Assembly (NCBI GenBank): GCA_000153385.1
Contig: CH672374.1
Location: 1,986,544 to 2,050,543 of the forward strand
Reading direction: 5' to 3'
Origin: Flavobacteria bacterium BBFL7
GTDB lineage: Bacteria > Bacteroidota > Bacteroidia > Flavobacteriales > Flavobacteriaceae
DNA: 64,000 bases
Shown: piece after piece, positions 23,982 through 33,330 of the stretch
Numbering within the stretch: position 1 is the first letter of the stretch
Layout of the letters: every line of letters begins with the position of its first letter
The notes under the pieces: generated by a model
The model's input: only the letters and a program-made list of their open reading frames with translations
Told to the model about the DNA's origin: nothing
Database searches by the model: none
Translations under genes and position numbers: made by a program

Positions 23982-26304
23982 AGCACAAAAAGCTCAAAAA
24001 GAGCAAGAGACTAAGAAGAATGTTAAACTATTCTGGAAACTAGTATTTGTCGGTATAGGAATGGTAATACTACTATTTTTACTTACCGCCTGGGGAATTT
24101 TTGGTTCTTTACCAGATCACACCATATTAGAAAACCCACAATCTGAACTGGCAACAGAAATCGTTACGGCAGATGGTAAAACGCTAGGTAGCTTCTATAC
24201 AGATAATCGTAAACCAGTTAAATACGACGACTTACCACAAAATCTTATCGATGCATTAGTCTCTACAGAAGATGAGCGCTTCTGGGATCATAGTGGTATT
24301 GATGGTTATGGTACCGCTAGAGCATTTGCCTTTTTAGGGCAAAAAGGTGGTGCAAGTACCATCACGCAACAGCTCGCAAAACTGTATTTTACAGAGCAGC
24401 GCAGTAGTAATAAAATTGAACGCGGTATTCAAAAAATCCGAGAATGGATTATCGCTACACGTCTAGAAAAACAATACACAAAAGAAGAAATCATCACTCA
24501 GTATTTAAATCAGTTTGATTTCTTAAAACAAGCGATAGGTATACGATCAGCATCTAATATTTACTTTGGTAAAGAGCCTAAGGAATTAACTGTAGAAGAA
24601 AGTGCGGTTTTTGTAGCCATGCTCAAAAATCCAAGACAGTTCAATCCTTATCGAGAAATATCTAAAGAAAAATCATTTGGTCGTCGTAATCAGGTATTTG
24701 TACAAATGGTGCGCAATGGTAAAATGACTGAGGCTACTAAAGATAGCCTTAGAGAGCAACCTATTAAATTAAACTTTACACCAGAAGGACATAATGACGG
24801 TATGGGAACATACTTCCGTGAATACTTGAGAGACTGGCTAAAAGAATGGGCAGCTAGTAATACTAATCCAGAAACCGGAGAGAATTATAACCTCTATAAC
24901 GATGGTTTAAAAATTAATGTAACCATAGATAGTCGCATGCAAAAATATGCTGAAGATGCTATGGTAGCACATATGGCAAACCTACAGCTTGAGTTTGATT
25001 CCCAAAACGAGAAATTGAAAACGGCTCCGTTTAGAGATATTACAGCTAGACAGGTAGAATCTTCAATTAAGCGCGCCATTAAAGTTTCAGAAAGATGGAA
25101 ATTAATGAAGAAAGAAGGCAAGTCAGAAAAAGAAATTCTTGCAAGTTTTGATAAAGAAACAGAGATGACTGTCTTTGACTGGCAGGCTCCAGGTCGCGAG
25201 CGTGACACAGTAATGACACCACGTGATTCAATATACTACTATAAGAAATTCTTGCAAGTAGGTATGATGTCTATGGAACCACAAACAGGTTATGTAAAAG
25301 CTTGGGTAGGTGGTATTAATCACAAACATTTTAAATTTGATCATGTTAAAAAAGGAGTGCGTCAGGCAGGATCTACTTTTAAGCCCTTTTTATATGCAAC
25401 GGCAATTGATTTATTAAAATACTCACCTTGTAAAGAATTACCAGATGGAGAATATACGATACCAGCAGGTAAACATGGTAATACTAAAGATTGGACACCT
25501 AGCAATTCTAATGGAAGGTATGGTACAATTAGAACGTTGAAAGATGCCTTAGCACATTCGGTAAATACAATATCTGCTCGATTAATGGATGATGTAGGAC
25601 CACAACCTGTAATAGATCTTGCAGGTCGTTTAGGAATTAATACTAAAGAAATGGCACCTGTTCCTTCACTTGCATTGGGTACTGCAGACGTAAGTCTATT
25701 TGAGATGGTAGGCGCGTATGGTGTTTTTGCAAATGAAGGTATTTACAATACTCCAGTTTTAGTAACTAGTATTCAAGATAAAAATGGAACGGTTCTTTAT
25801 CAATATGTTCCTGAAACTAGAGATGTGATGAATCCCGAAACCGCATTTGTTACTCTTAAATTAATGCAAGGTGTAACTCAATCTGGAAGTGGAAGCCGTT
25901 TGAGAGGTAGCTGGGCAAAAAACAATAAGTTCTACAAAAGTGTAGTGACTGGTTATCCTTATGATTTTAAAAATGAAATAGCCGGTAAAACAGGAACTAC
26001 ACAAAACAATTCTGATGGTTGGTTTATGGGAATCGTTCCTAACTTAGTATCTGGCGTATGGGTAGGTGGAGAAGATCGTTCTGTTCATTTTCCTAGCACT
26101 CGTTATGGTCAAGGAGCTACTATGGCATTACCTATATGGGGTTCCTACATGAAGTCTGTTTACAACGATGAGAATTTAAAAATATCTAAAAGTAAATTTG
26201 ATGAACCAGAGAATTTATCAATTATAGTCGATTGTGACGAATATAAGAATGGTGGAGACGACTTAGAAATTGAAGACGATGCTGGAGATGAATTAGGAAT
26301 GTAA
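23968..26304 (+). CDS. Bifunctional penicillin-binding protein 1A
   Basis: The 778-residue protein has an N-terminal membrane helix (22-44). The GT51 glycosyltransferase domain has catalytic Glu101 in STEDERFWDHSG, QQLAKLYF and QYLNQFDF. The transpeptidase domain has Ser469 in STFK (SxxK), SVN at 531-533 and KTGTT at 674-678. It builds and cross-links peptidoglycan in the periplasm. A tail of about 40 residues is strongly acidic. It overlaps gldH by 14 bases. Confidence 0.95.
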   Translation: MAATKAQKAQKEQETKKNVKLFWKLVFVGIGMVILLFLLTAWGIFGSLPDHTILENPQSELATEIVTADGKTLGSFYTDNRKPVKYDDLPQNLIDALVSTEDERFWDHSGIDGYGTARAFAFLGQKGGASTITQQLAKLYFTEQRSSNKIERGIQKIREWIIATRLEKQYTKEEIITQYLNQFDFLKQAIGIRSASNIYFGKEPKELTVEESAVFVAMLKNPRQFNPYREISKEKSFGRRNQVFVQMVRNGKMTEATKDSLREQPIKLNFTPEGHNDGMGTYFREYLRDWLKEWAASNTNPETGENYNLYNDGLKINVTIDSRMQKYAEDAMVAHMANLQLEFDSQNEKLKTAPFRDITARQVESSIKRAIKVSERWKLMKKEGKSEKEILASFDKETEMTVFDWQAPGRERDTVMTPRDSIYYYKKFLQVGMMSMEPQTGYVKAWVGGINHKHFKFDHVKKGVRQAGSTFKPFLYATAIDLLKYSPCKELPDGEYTIPAGKHGNTKDWTPSNSNGRYGTIRTLKDALAHSVNTISARLMDDVGPQPVIDLAGRLGINTKEMAPVPSLALGTADVSLFEMVGAYGVFANEGIYNTPVLVTSIQDKNGTVLYQYVPETRDVMNPETAFVTLKLMQGVTQSGSGSRLRGSWAKNNKFYKSVVTGYPYDFKNEIAGKTGTTQNNSDGWFMGIVPNLVSGVWVGGEDRSVHFPSTRYGQGATMALPIWGSYMKSVYNDENLKISKSKFDEPENLSIIVDCDEYKNGGDDLEIEDDAGDELGM

Positions 26305-26314
26305 TACTACCATT

Positions 26315-27025
26315 ATGCTAGATGCTCTAAAACTTGAAAATGTTTTGTTTCTCGATATAGAAACAGTTCCATTGCATCCATCTTTTAATGAATTGGACGA
26401 TATTGACCAACAACTTTATGCAGATAAGACCAAATATCAACGTAAAGAAGAGTTTACACCTGATGAGTTTTACGATCGTGCCGGTATCTGGGCAGAGTTT
26501 GGTAAAATAGTATGTATTTCTGTAGGGTATTTTGTAGATCGTACATATAGGCAGTTCAGAGTACGTAGTTTTACAGGAACTGAGATAGAATTACTTGAAG
26601 AGTTTAGTACGCTTATAAAAGATCATTTCTCAGGGCGACATCATTTGCTTTGTGCTCATAATGGTAAGGAATTTGACTTTCCTTATATCGCACGTCGCAT
26701 GATCATTAATGGAATAGCTCTACCTGCAAAGCTTAATCTTTTTGGAAAGAAGCCATGGGAAGTACCACATCTAGATACCATGGAATTGTGGAAGTTTGGT
26801 GATTATAAGCATTTTACTTCTCTTAAATTAATGACTCGTGTTTTAGGCATACCATCACCTAAGGATGATATTGATGGTTCGCAAGTACGTAATGTATATT
26901 ATGAAGAAAATGATGTGAACCGTATTGCTAGATATTGTGAAAAAGACGTTATCGCTGTTGCTCAAATACTTCTTAAACTGCGACTAGAATCAATACTTAC
27001 AGATGACCAAATCATCACAAAATAA
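26315..27025 (+). CDS. DEDD-type 3'-5' exonuclease (PolB-exonuclease-like)
   Basis: The 236-residue protein has the RNase H-like exonuclease motifs: LDIETVP (Asp14, Glu16), CAHNGKEFDFPYIARR (motif II) and YCEKDVIAVAQI (motif III). It matches the family of stand-alone predicted DNA polymerase B-like exonucleases. It starts 10 bases after PBP1A and overlaps the ABC gene by 23 bases, so it is likely on the same transcript. The substrate is unknown. Confidence 0.85.
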   Translation: MLDALKLENVLFLDIETVPLHPSFNELDDIDQQLYADKTKYQRKEEFTPDEFYDRAGIWAEFGKIVCISVGYFVDRTYRQFRVRSFTGTEIELLEEFSTLIKDHFSGRHHLLCAHNGKEFDFPYIARRMIINGIALPAKLNLFGKKPWEVPHLDTMELWKFGDYKHFTSLKLMTRVLGIPSPKDDIDGSQVRNVYYEENDVNRIARYCEKDVIAVAQILLKLRLESILTDDQIITK

Positions 27026-28703
27026 GCCACTGGTAGTTGTTAAAAATCTCAATGTTTCCTTTAAAAAAGGTAAACTAGAGAATCAAGTGCTTTTTGATGT
27101 CAATCTCAAATTGTTTGAAAATGAAATTCTTGCTGTAGTCGGAGAATCGGGTAGTGGTAAATCAGTTACTTCTAAAGCATTAATGGGTCTTTTACCGGTT
27201 AAGAGTGCTATTATTGATGCCCATGAGCTATCTGTACAAGGTAAAGATTTGCGTCGATTGAATGGTCTAGATTGGTCACGCTTTCGCGGAAGCGTTATTA
27301 GTATGATCTTTCAAGAACCTATGAGTTCTCTTAATCCGACGATCACGTGTGGTCATCAAGTAGCCGAGATTTTGTCGATTCACACAAAGCTCACTAGTAA
27401 AGAAATTAAAAAAAAAGTCCTCAATCTTTTTGAAAAAGTAAAACTTCCAATACCTGAACAGACTTTTAATAAATATCCTCACGAAATTAGTGGTGGACAA
27501 ATGCAGCGTGTAATGATAGCGATGGCTATTGCCTGTAAGCCCAAAGTTTTAATTGCAGACGAACCTACAACAGCGCTAGATGTAACCGTTCAAACAGAAA
27601 TTATCTTACTGCTTAAAGAGCTGCAGGCAGAATATGGAATGAGTGTTTTATTTATCTCTCATGATTTGGGACTAGTGCATGAAATTGCTGATCGTATTGC
27701 TGTGATGTATAAAGGTCGCGTTGTTGAAGTAGGAACACCAGACCAACTATTTCTTAATGCTCAAGAGACGTATACCAAAGCTTTAATAGCCGCAAGACCG
27801 GACACAACAACTAGACTCAAAAAATTACCTACTATTAAGGATTTTATGTTAGATGCTGTTCCTTCTGAAATAGTGACTCAGGCAGAACGTGTTAGTGCTC
27901 ACCAAAAACTATATGAGCAAGAACCATTATTGCAATTGATAAATGTTGTGAAGAAATTTCCACTTAAAAAAGAGTTTTTTAAGAAACAACAATATTTTAC
28001 TGCTGTTAATGATGTGAGTATAAATTTATATGCTGGCGAGTCTTTAGGTCTAGTAGGGGAAAGTGGTTGTGGTAAAAGTACATTAGGTAATATGATACTA
28101 GGGCTGCGAGATATTACTAGTGGTCAATTGATTTATAAAGGAGAAAATATTACAAACCTTAGGGGACATAAAATGCGTTCTCTAAGAAAGGAAATACAGA
28201 TTATATTTCAGGATCCTTTTGCTTCTCTTAATCCCAGATTAACAGTAGGTCAGGCTATTATAGAACCCATGAAATGGCATGGTGTAGGAGATAGTGACAC
28301 TGATCGCAAAAACCGCGTAATGAAATTACTGGAACGTGTAGGGTTGACACAAGAGCAATTTAATCGTTATCCGCATGAGTTTAGTGGTGGACAGCGACAG
28401 CGCATAGGTATCGCGAGGACAGTTGCATTAGAACCAGAATTAATTGTTTGTGACGAGTCGGTAAGCGCACTTGATATTTCTGTACAAGCCCAAGTTTTAA
28501 ATTTATTGAATGAATTTAAGGATGACTACGGGTTCTCTTATCTGTTTATTTCACATGATTTAGCTGTGGTCAAATATTTCTGTGATCAAGTCATTGTTAT
28601 GAACCAAGGCCGTATCGAGGAACAAAATGAAGCTGATGAACTTTATCGCAATCCACAAAGTGAGTATACTAAGAAGTTAATCGCTGCAATTCCTAATGGA
28701 TAG
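27003..28703 (+). CDS. ABC transporter protein with two fused ATPase domains (oligopeptide-type)
   Basis: The 566-residue protein has two complete nucleotide-binding domains. The first has Walker A GESGSGKS (near 44), signature SGGQMQR and Walker B VLIADEP. The second has GESGCGKS (near 352), SGGQRQR and LIVCDES. This fused layout is that of YejF/GsiA-type importers of peptides or glutathione. No permease or binding-protein gene is adjacent, so partners must lie elsewhere. A one-mismatch palindrome copy lies at 27280. Confidence 0.92.
   Translation: MTKSSQNKPLVVVKNLNVSFKKGKLENQVLFDVNLKLFENEILAVVGESGSGKSVTSKALMGLLPVKSAIIDAHELSVQGKDLRRLNGLDWSRFRGSVISMIFQEPMSSLNPTITCGHQVAEILSIHTKLTSKEIKKKVLNLFEKVKLPIPEQTFNKYPHEISGGQMQRVMIAMAIACKPKVLIADEPTTALDVTVQTEIILLLKELQAEYGMSVLFISHDLGLVHEIADRIAVMYKGRVVEVGTPDQLFLNAQETYTKALIAARPDTTTRLKKLPTIKDFMLDAVPSEIVTQAERVSAHQKLYEQEPLLQLINVVKKFPLKKEFFKKQQYFTAVNDVSINLYAGESLGLVGESGCGKSTLGNMILGLRDITSGQLIYKGENITNLRGHKMRSLRKEIQIIFQDPFASLNPRLTVGQAIIEPMKWHGVGDSDTDRKNRVMKLLERVGLTQEQFNRYPHEFSGGQRQRIGIARTVALEPELIVCDESVSALDISVQAQVLNLLNEFKDDYGFSYLFISHDLAVVKYFCDQVIVMNQGRIEEQNEADELYRNPQSEYTKKLIAAIPNG
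27280..27293. repeat. Degenerate 14-bp palindrome copy, in the ABC gene
   Basis: GCTTTCGCGGAAGC differs from the consensus at one base. It is read RFRGS. Confidence 0.7.
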
Positions 28704-29107
28704 TTTCTTATTAGCAAGTTGATAAAGCTTACATAATAGTGGTATGGTGATTACTTCTATTAATCAAAATATTTAAGAATTCCTTGTATCAAAATTATTC
28801 ATAAAAAAAAATCTTCTCTAGGGAAGAAGATTTTTTATAAGTTGGTTAAAAAATGATGTTCTTTAAAAACTAAAGAACGTTTTGATTATCAATTTAAATA
28901 GACCTTTTATAAAAAGAACGGTAGCCATTATAGTATTAGGGCGCTTCTCTTGTAAATAGGTTGTATCCATTTTGATATATGTTTTAGGGATTACGAATAT
29001 GGTGAAATAGTTTGAATAATCACGATTATCGGTGTTTAAATTCGATGAAACACATAGTTTTGTGTATTGGGCAGATAATTATTTCAAACTAAAATCCTAA
29101 ATAAAAT
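28704..29107. other. 404-bp intergenic region between convergent genes
   Basis: It holds the terminator hairpin at 28806-28836 and a second small inverted repeat at 28858-28878 (GTTCTTTA / TAAAGAAC, loop AAAAC). The remainder (about 28880-29107) has no ORF, no RNA gene and no palindrome copy that I can see. Confidence 0.5.
28806..28836 (+). terminator. Terminator after the ABC gene
   Basis: Stem AAAAAATCTTCT / AGAAGATTTTTT. The A and T runs make it functional in both directions, which suits the convergent neighbours. Confidence 0.75.
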
Positions 29108-31021
29108 TTATTGCTTCAATTTAGGCAACTGCATTTCTATACCATTATTATCACCTACACTTACAGAACTGGCTCCAGTAATAGTTACTTGCCCAGCTGT
29201 AAAGTCGCTTTCTGTCGCCTCAAATATGTTATCTACATACTTTTGTGGATTACGATCTATGTAAGGAAACCAGGTGCTATGTATTTGAATCATTACTCTA
29301 TGACCTTTTTTAAAGGTATGTAACACATCTTGTAAAGGAAAGTTAACACTAGTTTTTTTACCTTCTTTGAAAGGCTCTGGCTTTGAAAAATCATTTCTAA
29401 AACGACCTCGAAATGTTTCAGCACGTACTAGTTGTTGATAGCCTGCAAGAGTGACATGCTCTGGTGTATGTTCTTCATTTTTCATGTCTTCTGGGTAAAC
29501 GTCTATAACTTTAACGATAAAATCAGCATCTGTAATTCCCTTAAGAATTACTTCTAGATTTGCCTGTATCTCTCCAGCAAGTGTCATGTCATCAGTAAGG
29601 ATGTCTGTTTGAAAAGTAAGCACGTCTGGTCTTCTAGAAGCGTGACGCTGGTCGTCTGTCATGTAAGCACGTGGTGTGAATGTAACTGGTGTTATTTCAC
29701 TTCTAAATGGGACCGGTTTTGATGGGTCGCTCATGTATGAGAATGTGGCTTTTTTATCACCTTTTTTATTAATTAGCAACTCCCCATTTTTACCAAAACT
29801 AAACACGATTTCATCTTGCTGTGGCGGCCATTGCATAAATTTCTCCCATTGCTTTAATCCAGTATCAAACATATATGCTTCTGGTAGAACGGGATTTTTT
29901 TCTCCTTTTAAATGATGCTCAAAAAATGGAGTTTCTATTTCTCTATGATAAAAAGTCGATAAACTATCGCCAAAATGGATGTGATTAACCATTTGATGAC
30001 CAGGTTCTCTTGCCCAATTACCATGGCTCCATGGTCCCATTACAATGGTGTTATTTTTATTTTTTGGGTTGTTGCGCTCTACGTTTTTATAAATATTTAA
30101 TGGTCCATAAAGATCCTCTGCATCAAACCAGCCACCTACGGTCATAACTGCGTGATCTACATTATTTAAATGTGGTATAATAGAACGTTTTTGCCAGAAT
30201 TCGTCATAGTTAGGATGTGAAGCAACGTCGTTCCAGAAAAAATTATCAGGATATATATTTTCTGTTACATTTTTTAATGGACCGATGCCCATATTAAATG
30301 CATAAGAATCATCCATACTACCAGCTGCTCTCAATTGATCCCATTTATCATTGTACCAGCTTTCGGTGGTAGGTTCACTTTGATGACCAAAAACTGGATA
30401 AGCAAAAATATAACTCTGTAAAGTCGCTCCCATATGATGAAAGTCATCAAAGAAAAAGTCACCTATAGGTGCTTGTGGTGAGCTAGCGACTAGTGCTGGA
30501 TGAGCATCTGGTAAAGCTGCTGCGGTGTAAAATCCTGGATAAGAAATTCCCCATTGTCCTACCTTACCATTATTATTAGGGATGTTGTTAATTAACCACT
30601 CTACAGAATCATAAGTGTCTGAGCTTTCATCAATATCTTGCTTGTTGTTCACGTCATTTCCAGGTATGTTAGGACGCATGTTATCAAAATCTCCTTCACT
30701 CATCCATCTACCGCGTACATCTTGATAAACAAATATGTATCCTTCTTTCATCAGGATTTCATTGGGACCTAATCTACTAGGATAGGTGTCTTCACCATAC
30801 GGTCGTACACTATAACATGTGCGTTGCATCATTATCGGATACTCCTTAGAGGTATCCTTTGGGCTATAAACATGAGTGTATAATTTAACTCCATCACGCA
30901 TCTCAATTTGGTGAATGGTTTTAATGTAATGTTCTTTTATATACTCTTGTTTTGATGAGGATTGCGCTTTCGCGAAAGCGGAACCTAACACCACTAACGC
31001 GACTAGTAAAAATTGTTTCAT
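29108..31021 (-). CDS. CocE/NonD-type secreted alpha/beta hydrolase
   Basis: The 637-residue protein has a signal peptide (MKQFLLVALVVLGSAFAKAQ, cleaved near 19-20). The hydrolase core has nucleophile Ser160 in GISYPG; the Asp lies in GGWFDAEDLYGP and the His in GPWSHGNW. A C-terminal jelly roll (about 420-637) with RGRFRNDF and HSTWFPYIDRNPQ is typical of X-Pro dipeptidyl-peptidase and cocaine-esterase relatives. It probably acts on acyl-amide or peptide substrates in the periplasm; the exact substrate is unknown. The palindrome copy forms part of the signal peptide. Confidence 0.88.
   Translation of the reverse strand: MKQFLLVALVVLGSAFAKAQSSSKQEYIKEHYIKTIHQIEMRDGVKLYTHVYSPKDTSKEYPIMMQRTCYSVRPYGEDTYPSRLGPNEILMKEGYIFVYQDVRGRWMSEGDFDNMRPNIPGNDVNNKQDIDESSDTYDSVEWLINNIPNNNGKVGQWGISYPGFYTAAALPDAHPALVASSPQAPIGDFFFDDFHHMGATLQSYIFAYPVFGHQSEPTTESWYNDKWDQLRAAGSMDDSYAFNMGIGPLKNVTENIYPDNFFWNDVASHPNYDEFWQKRSIIPHLNNVDHAVMTVGGWFDAEDLYGPLNIYKNVERNNPKNKNNTIVMGPWSHGNWAREPGHQMVNHIHFGDSLSTFYHREIETPFFEHHLKGEKNPVLPEAYMFDTGLKQWEKFMQWPPQQDEIVFSFGKNGELLINKKGDKKATFSYMSDPSKPVPFRSEITPVTFTPRAYMTDDQRHASRRPDVLTFQTDILTDDMTLAGEIQANLEVILKGITDADFIVKVIDVYPEDMKNEEHTPEHVTLAGYQQLVRAETFRGRFRNDFSKPEPFKEGKKTSVNFPLQDVLHTFKKGHRVMIQIHSTWFPYIDRNPQKYVDNIFEATESDFTAGQVTITGASSVSVGDNNGIEMQLPKLKQ
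30966..30979. repeat. 14-bp palindrome copy, in the CocE signal peptide
   Basis: A perfect GCTTTCGCGAAAGC, read AFAKA just before the predicted cleavage site. Confidence 0.9.
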
Positions 31022-31063
31022 AGAAATAGCTTTAATGCTGGCTTAAATATACTTCAATGACAT

Positions 31064-31094
31064 AAAAAAAGGCTCTCTATTAAGAAAGCCTTTT
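31064..31094 (-). terminator. Terminator of the M13 peptidase gene
   Basis: Stem AAAAGGCT / AGCCTTTT. On the minus strand it ends in a run of T, 20 bp past the M13 stop codon. Confidence 0.75.
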
Positions 31095-31114
31095 GAATTA
31101 TTATGGATAATATG

Positions 31115-33163
31115 TTACCAAATTTTTATTCTATTCTCTGGTGAAATGTACATTCCGTCTGTTTCTGTTATTTCAAAAGCATCATAAAATGCATCAATAT
31201 TTTGAAGTGGAACATAACCGCGGTACATACCTGGGGAATGAGTATCTCCTTTAATACGTTGTTTTAAAGCTTCTTCACGCATTTTTGTGCGCCATACAGT
31301 TCCCCAACTTAAAAAGAAACGTTGTTCTGGTGTAAAACCATCTATCGCTTCTGGACGGCCTTTATCTTGCATCCATAATTGATGTGCATCATATGCTGCA
31401 TTTACTCCACCTAAATCTCCTATATTCTCACCTAATGTGAATTCACCGTTGATGTTAACACCAGGTAAAACTTCTATAGCACTATATTGATTTGCAAGGT
31501 CTTTACCTAAGTCTTCAAATTGTGTTTTATCATTTGCTGTCCACCAGTCTGTCATATTACCATTTGCGTCAAATTTTGCGCCACTATCGTCAAACCCATG
31601 AGAGATTTCGTGTCCTATAACTGCTCCCATACCACCAAAGTTAAAAGCAGCGTCTGCTTCATAGTTATAGAATGGCGGTTGTAGAATAGCTGCTGGGAAA
31701 ACAATTTCATTATAGTATGGATTGTAGTATGCGTTCACGGTTTGTGGAGACATGAACCATTCTGTCTTGTCTACTTTTTCTCCCAATTTGTTAAGATTAT
31801 CACGGTAATTCCATGATTGTACAGCTAGCATGTTATCAAATAAGGTTCCTTCATTTGCAGGACTTTTAATTTCCATTTCAGAATAATCTTTCCACTGATC
31901 TGGATATCCTATTTTAATAGTCATACCATTAAGTTTTTCTATAGCTTTCACTTTAGTTTCAGGACTCATCCAGTCTAACCCATTGATGCGTACTTCATAT
32001 GCTTTTTTGACATATTCAATCATTTCTTTTGCTTTGGCTTTAGCCTCTGCTGGGAACTTTTCACTTACATATAGTTGACCTAATGCTTCACCTAATGTAC
32101 CATTTACCGTTCCTAGGGCACGTTCATCTCTAGGACGTTGTTCTTTTGCACCACGCATTGTTTTACTGTAGAAATCCCAGTTTGCATCTTCTAATTCTGT
32201 AGATAACATTGTAGCTGCTGCATCAACCATGGTCCAACGCATGTAAGTTTTCATAGCTTCTAAATTGCTATCATCCCACATGCTATTTAATGCAGTCATA
32301 TATTCTGGCTGAGAAACAACAATTCTATCAAAATCTTTAACCTCTAATTGATCAAAATATTCATCCCAGTCTATTGATGGTACAAGTGTTTTGAATTCAT
32401 CATAACTCATAGGATTGTAGCTCAATTGTGGGTTTCTGCGAGCTACTTTATCCAGACGTGGTTGTGCCATTTGTGTTTCAATAGCAATAACTGTTTTAGC
32501 ATCTTGTGCTGCTTGCGTCGCATCTGTACCAGTTAGAGTTAACATGCGTGCAACATGTTTTTCATACGCTGCTAATTTTTCTACATTGTCGGCATCATCT
32601 AGGTCTACATAATATTCACGTTGCATACCTAAAGAACCAGGTCTCATTTGAGCGACGTTTATGTCCGTATCTTGAGCATCTGGACCAACTCCAAAACCAT
32701 AAAAACCACGTAACCCTTTAGAAGATAACTCAGCGAGTAATGTAGGTATTTCATCAACAGATTTAACGGCTTCTATTTGTGCTAGATATGGCTTTAATGG
32801 TTCGTAACCGGCATTATCTCTCGCATCAGTGTCCATAATGCTTTGGTATACAAAAACAGCTTTTGCTTGATCTGATGACTGGTCTAGCTCTTTATCATTC
32901 ATAGCTCTATCTAAGATAGCGAGCATGTCCGCATCAGTATCTTTTCTAAGCTTATTAAAACCACCCCAAACTGTTTGATCTGCAGGAATCTCGGTAGAGT
33001 CGATCCATTTACCATTTACATAACGGTAAAAGTCGTCTTTAGGAGAGACGCTAGTGTCCATTGCGGTCATGTCTAGACCTGGGTAATCTTTGACAGGCTC
33101 TTTACAAGAGGTGACTGCAATAGCCACTGCGCATGAAGCAAGTAAGGTATTTTTTAAACTCAT
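31115..33163 (-). CDS. M13 family zinc metallopeptidase (neprilysin/PepO-like) lipoprotein
   Basis: The 682-residue protein has a lipoprotein signal ending AVTSC (Cys20). The catalytic domain has HEISH (518-522) within VIGHEISHGFDDSGAKFD, the third ligand in GENIGDLGG, and NAYYNPYYNEIVFPAAIL, the substrate-binding segment of the family. The C-terminus ends RIKIW, close to the usual CxVW ending but without the Cys. It should degrade peptides on the periplasmic side of a membrane. It has a single-gene layout with a terminator. Confidence 0.95.
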   Translation of the reverse strand: MSLKNTLLASCAVAIAVTSCKEPVKDYPGLDMTAMDTSVSPKDDFYRYVNGKWIDSTEIPADQTVWGGFNKLRKDTDADMLAILDRAMNDKELDQSSDQAKAVFVYQSIMDTDARDNAGYEPLKPYLAQIEAVKSVDEIPTLLAELSSKGLRGFYGFGVGPDAQDTDINVAQMRPGSLGMQREYYVDLDDADNVEKLAAYEKHVARMLTLTGTDATQAAQDAKTVIAIETQMAQPRLDKVARRNPQLSYNPMSYDEFKTLVPSIDWDEYFDQLEVKDFDRIVVSQPEYMTALNSMWDDSNLEAMKTYMRWTMVDAAATMLSTELEDANWDFYSKTMRGAKEQRPRDERALGTVNGTLGEALGQLYVSEKFPAEAKAKAKEMIEYVKKAYEVRINGLDWMSPETKVKAIEKLNGMTIKIGYPDQWKDYSEMEIKSPANEGTLFDNMLAVQSWNYRDNLNKLGEKVDKTEWFMSPQTVNAYYNPYYNEIVFPAAILQPPFYNYEADAAFNFGGMGAVIGHEISHGFDDSGAKFDANGNMTDWWTANDKTQFEDLGKDLANQYSAIEVLPGVNINGEFTLGENIGDLGGVNAAYDAHQLWMQDKGRPEAIDGFTPEQRFFLSWGTVWRTKMREEALKQRIKGDTHSPGMYRGYVPLQNIDAFYDAFEITETDGMYISPENRIKIW

Positions 33164-33272
33164 GATTTCAAATTTAAAAGGTTAGTTGATTTATTTGATA
33201 AATGTTACGAAAGATAATAATAGTTCAGATTCAACTCGAGTGTTTAATTAATTATTAACGTTATGTTAAATG

Positions 33273-33301
33273 AAAAAAGCTCGCATCTATTGCGAGCTTT
33301 T
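33273..33301 (-). terminator. Terminator of the Asp-box T9SS gene
   Basis: Stem AAAAGCTCGCA / TGCGAGCTTTT with loop TCTAT. The minus-strand transcript ends in T after the stem. Confidence 0.78.
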
Positions 33302-33330
33302 AAAATTGTGAAAACGCATGACATTTTCAA

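Noticed and set aside
24894-25208. Minus-strand ORF inside the PBP1A gene
   Set aside because: It is wholly inside a well-supported gene and has no family motif.
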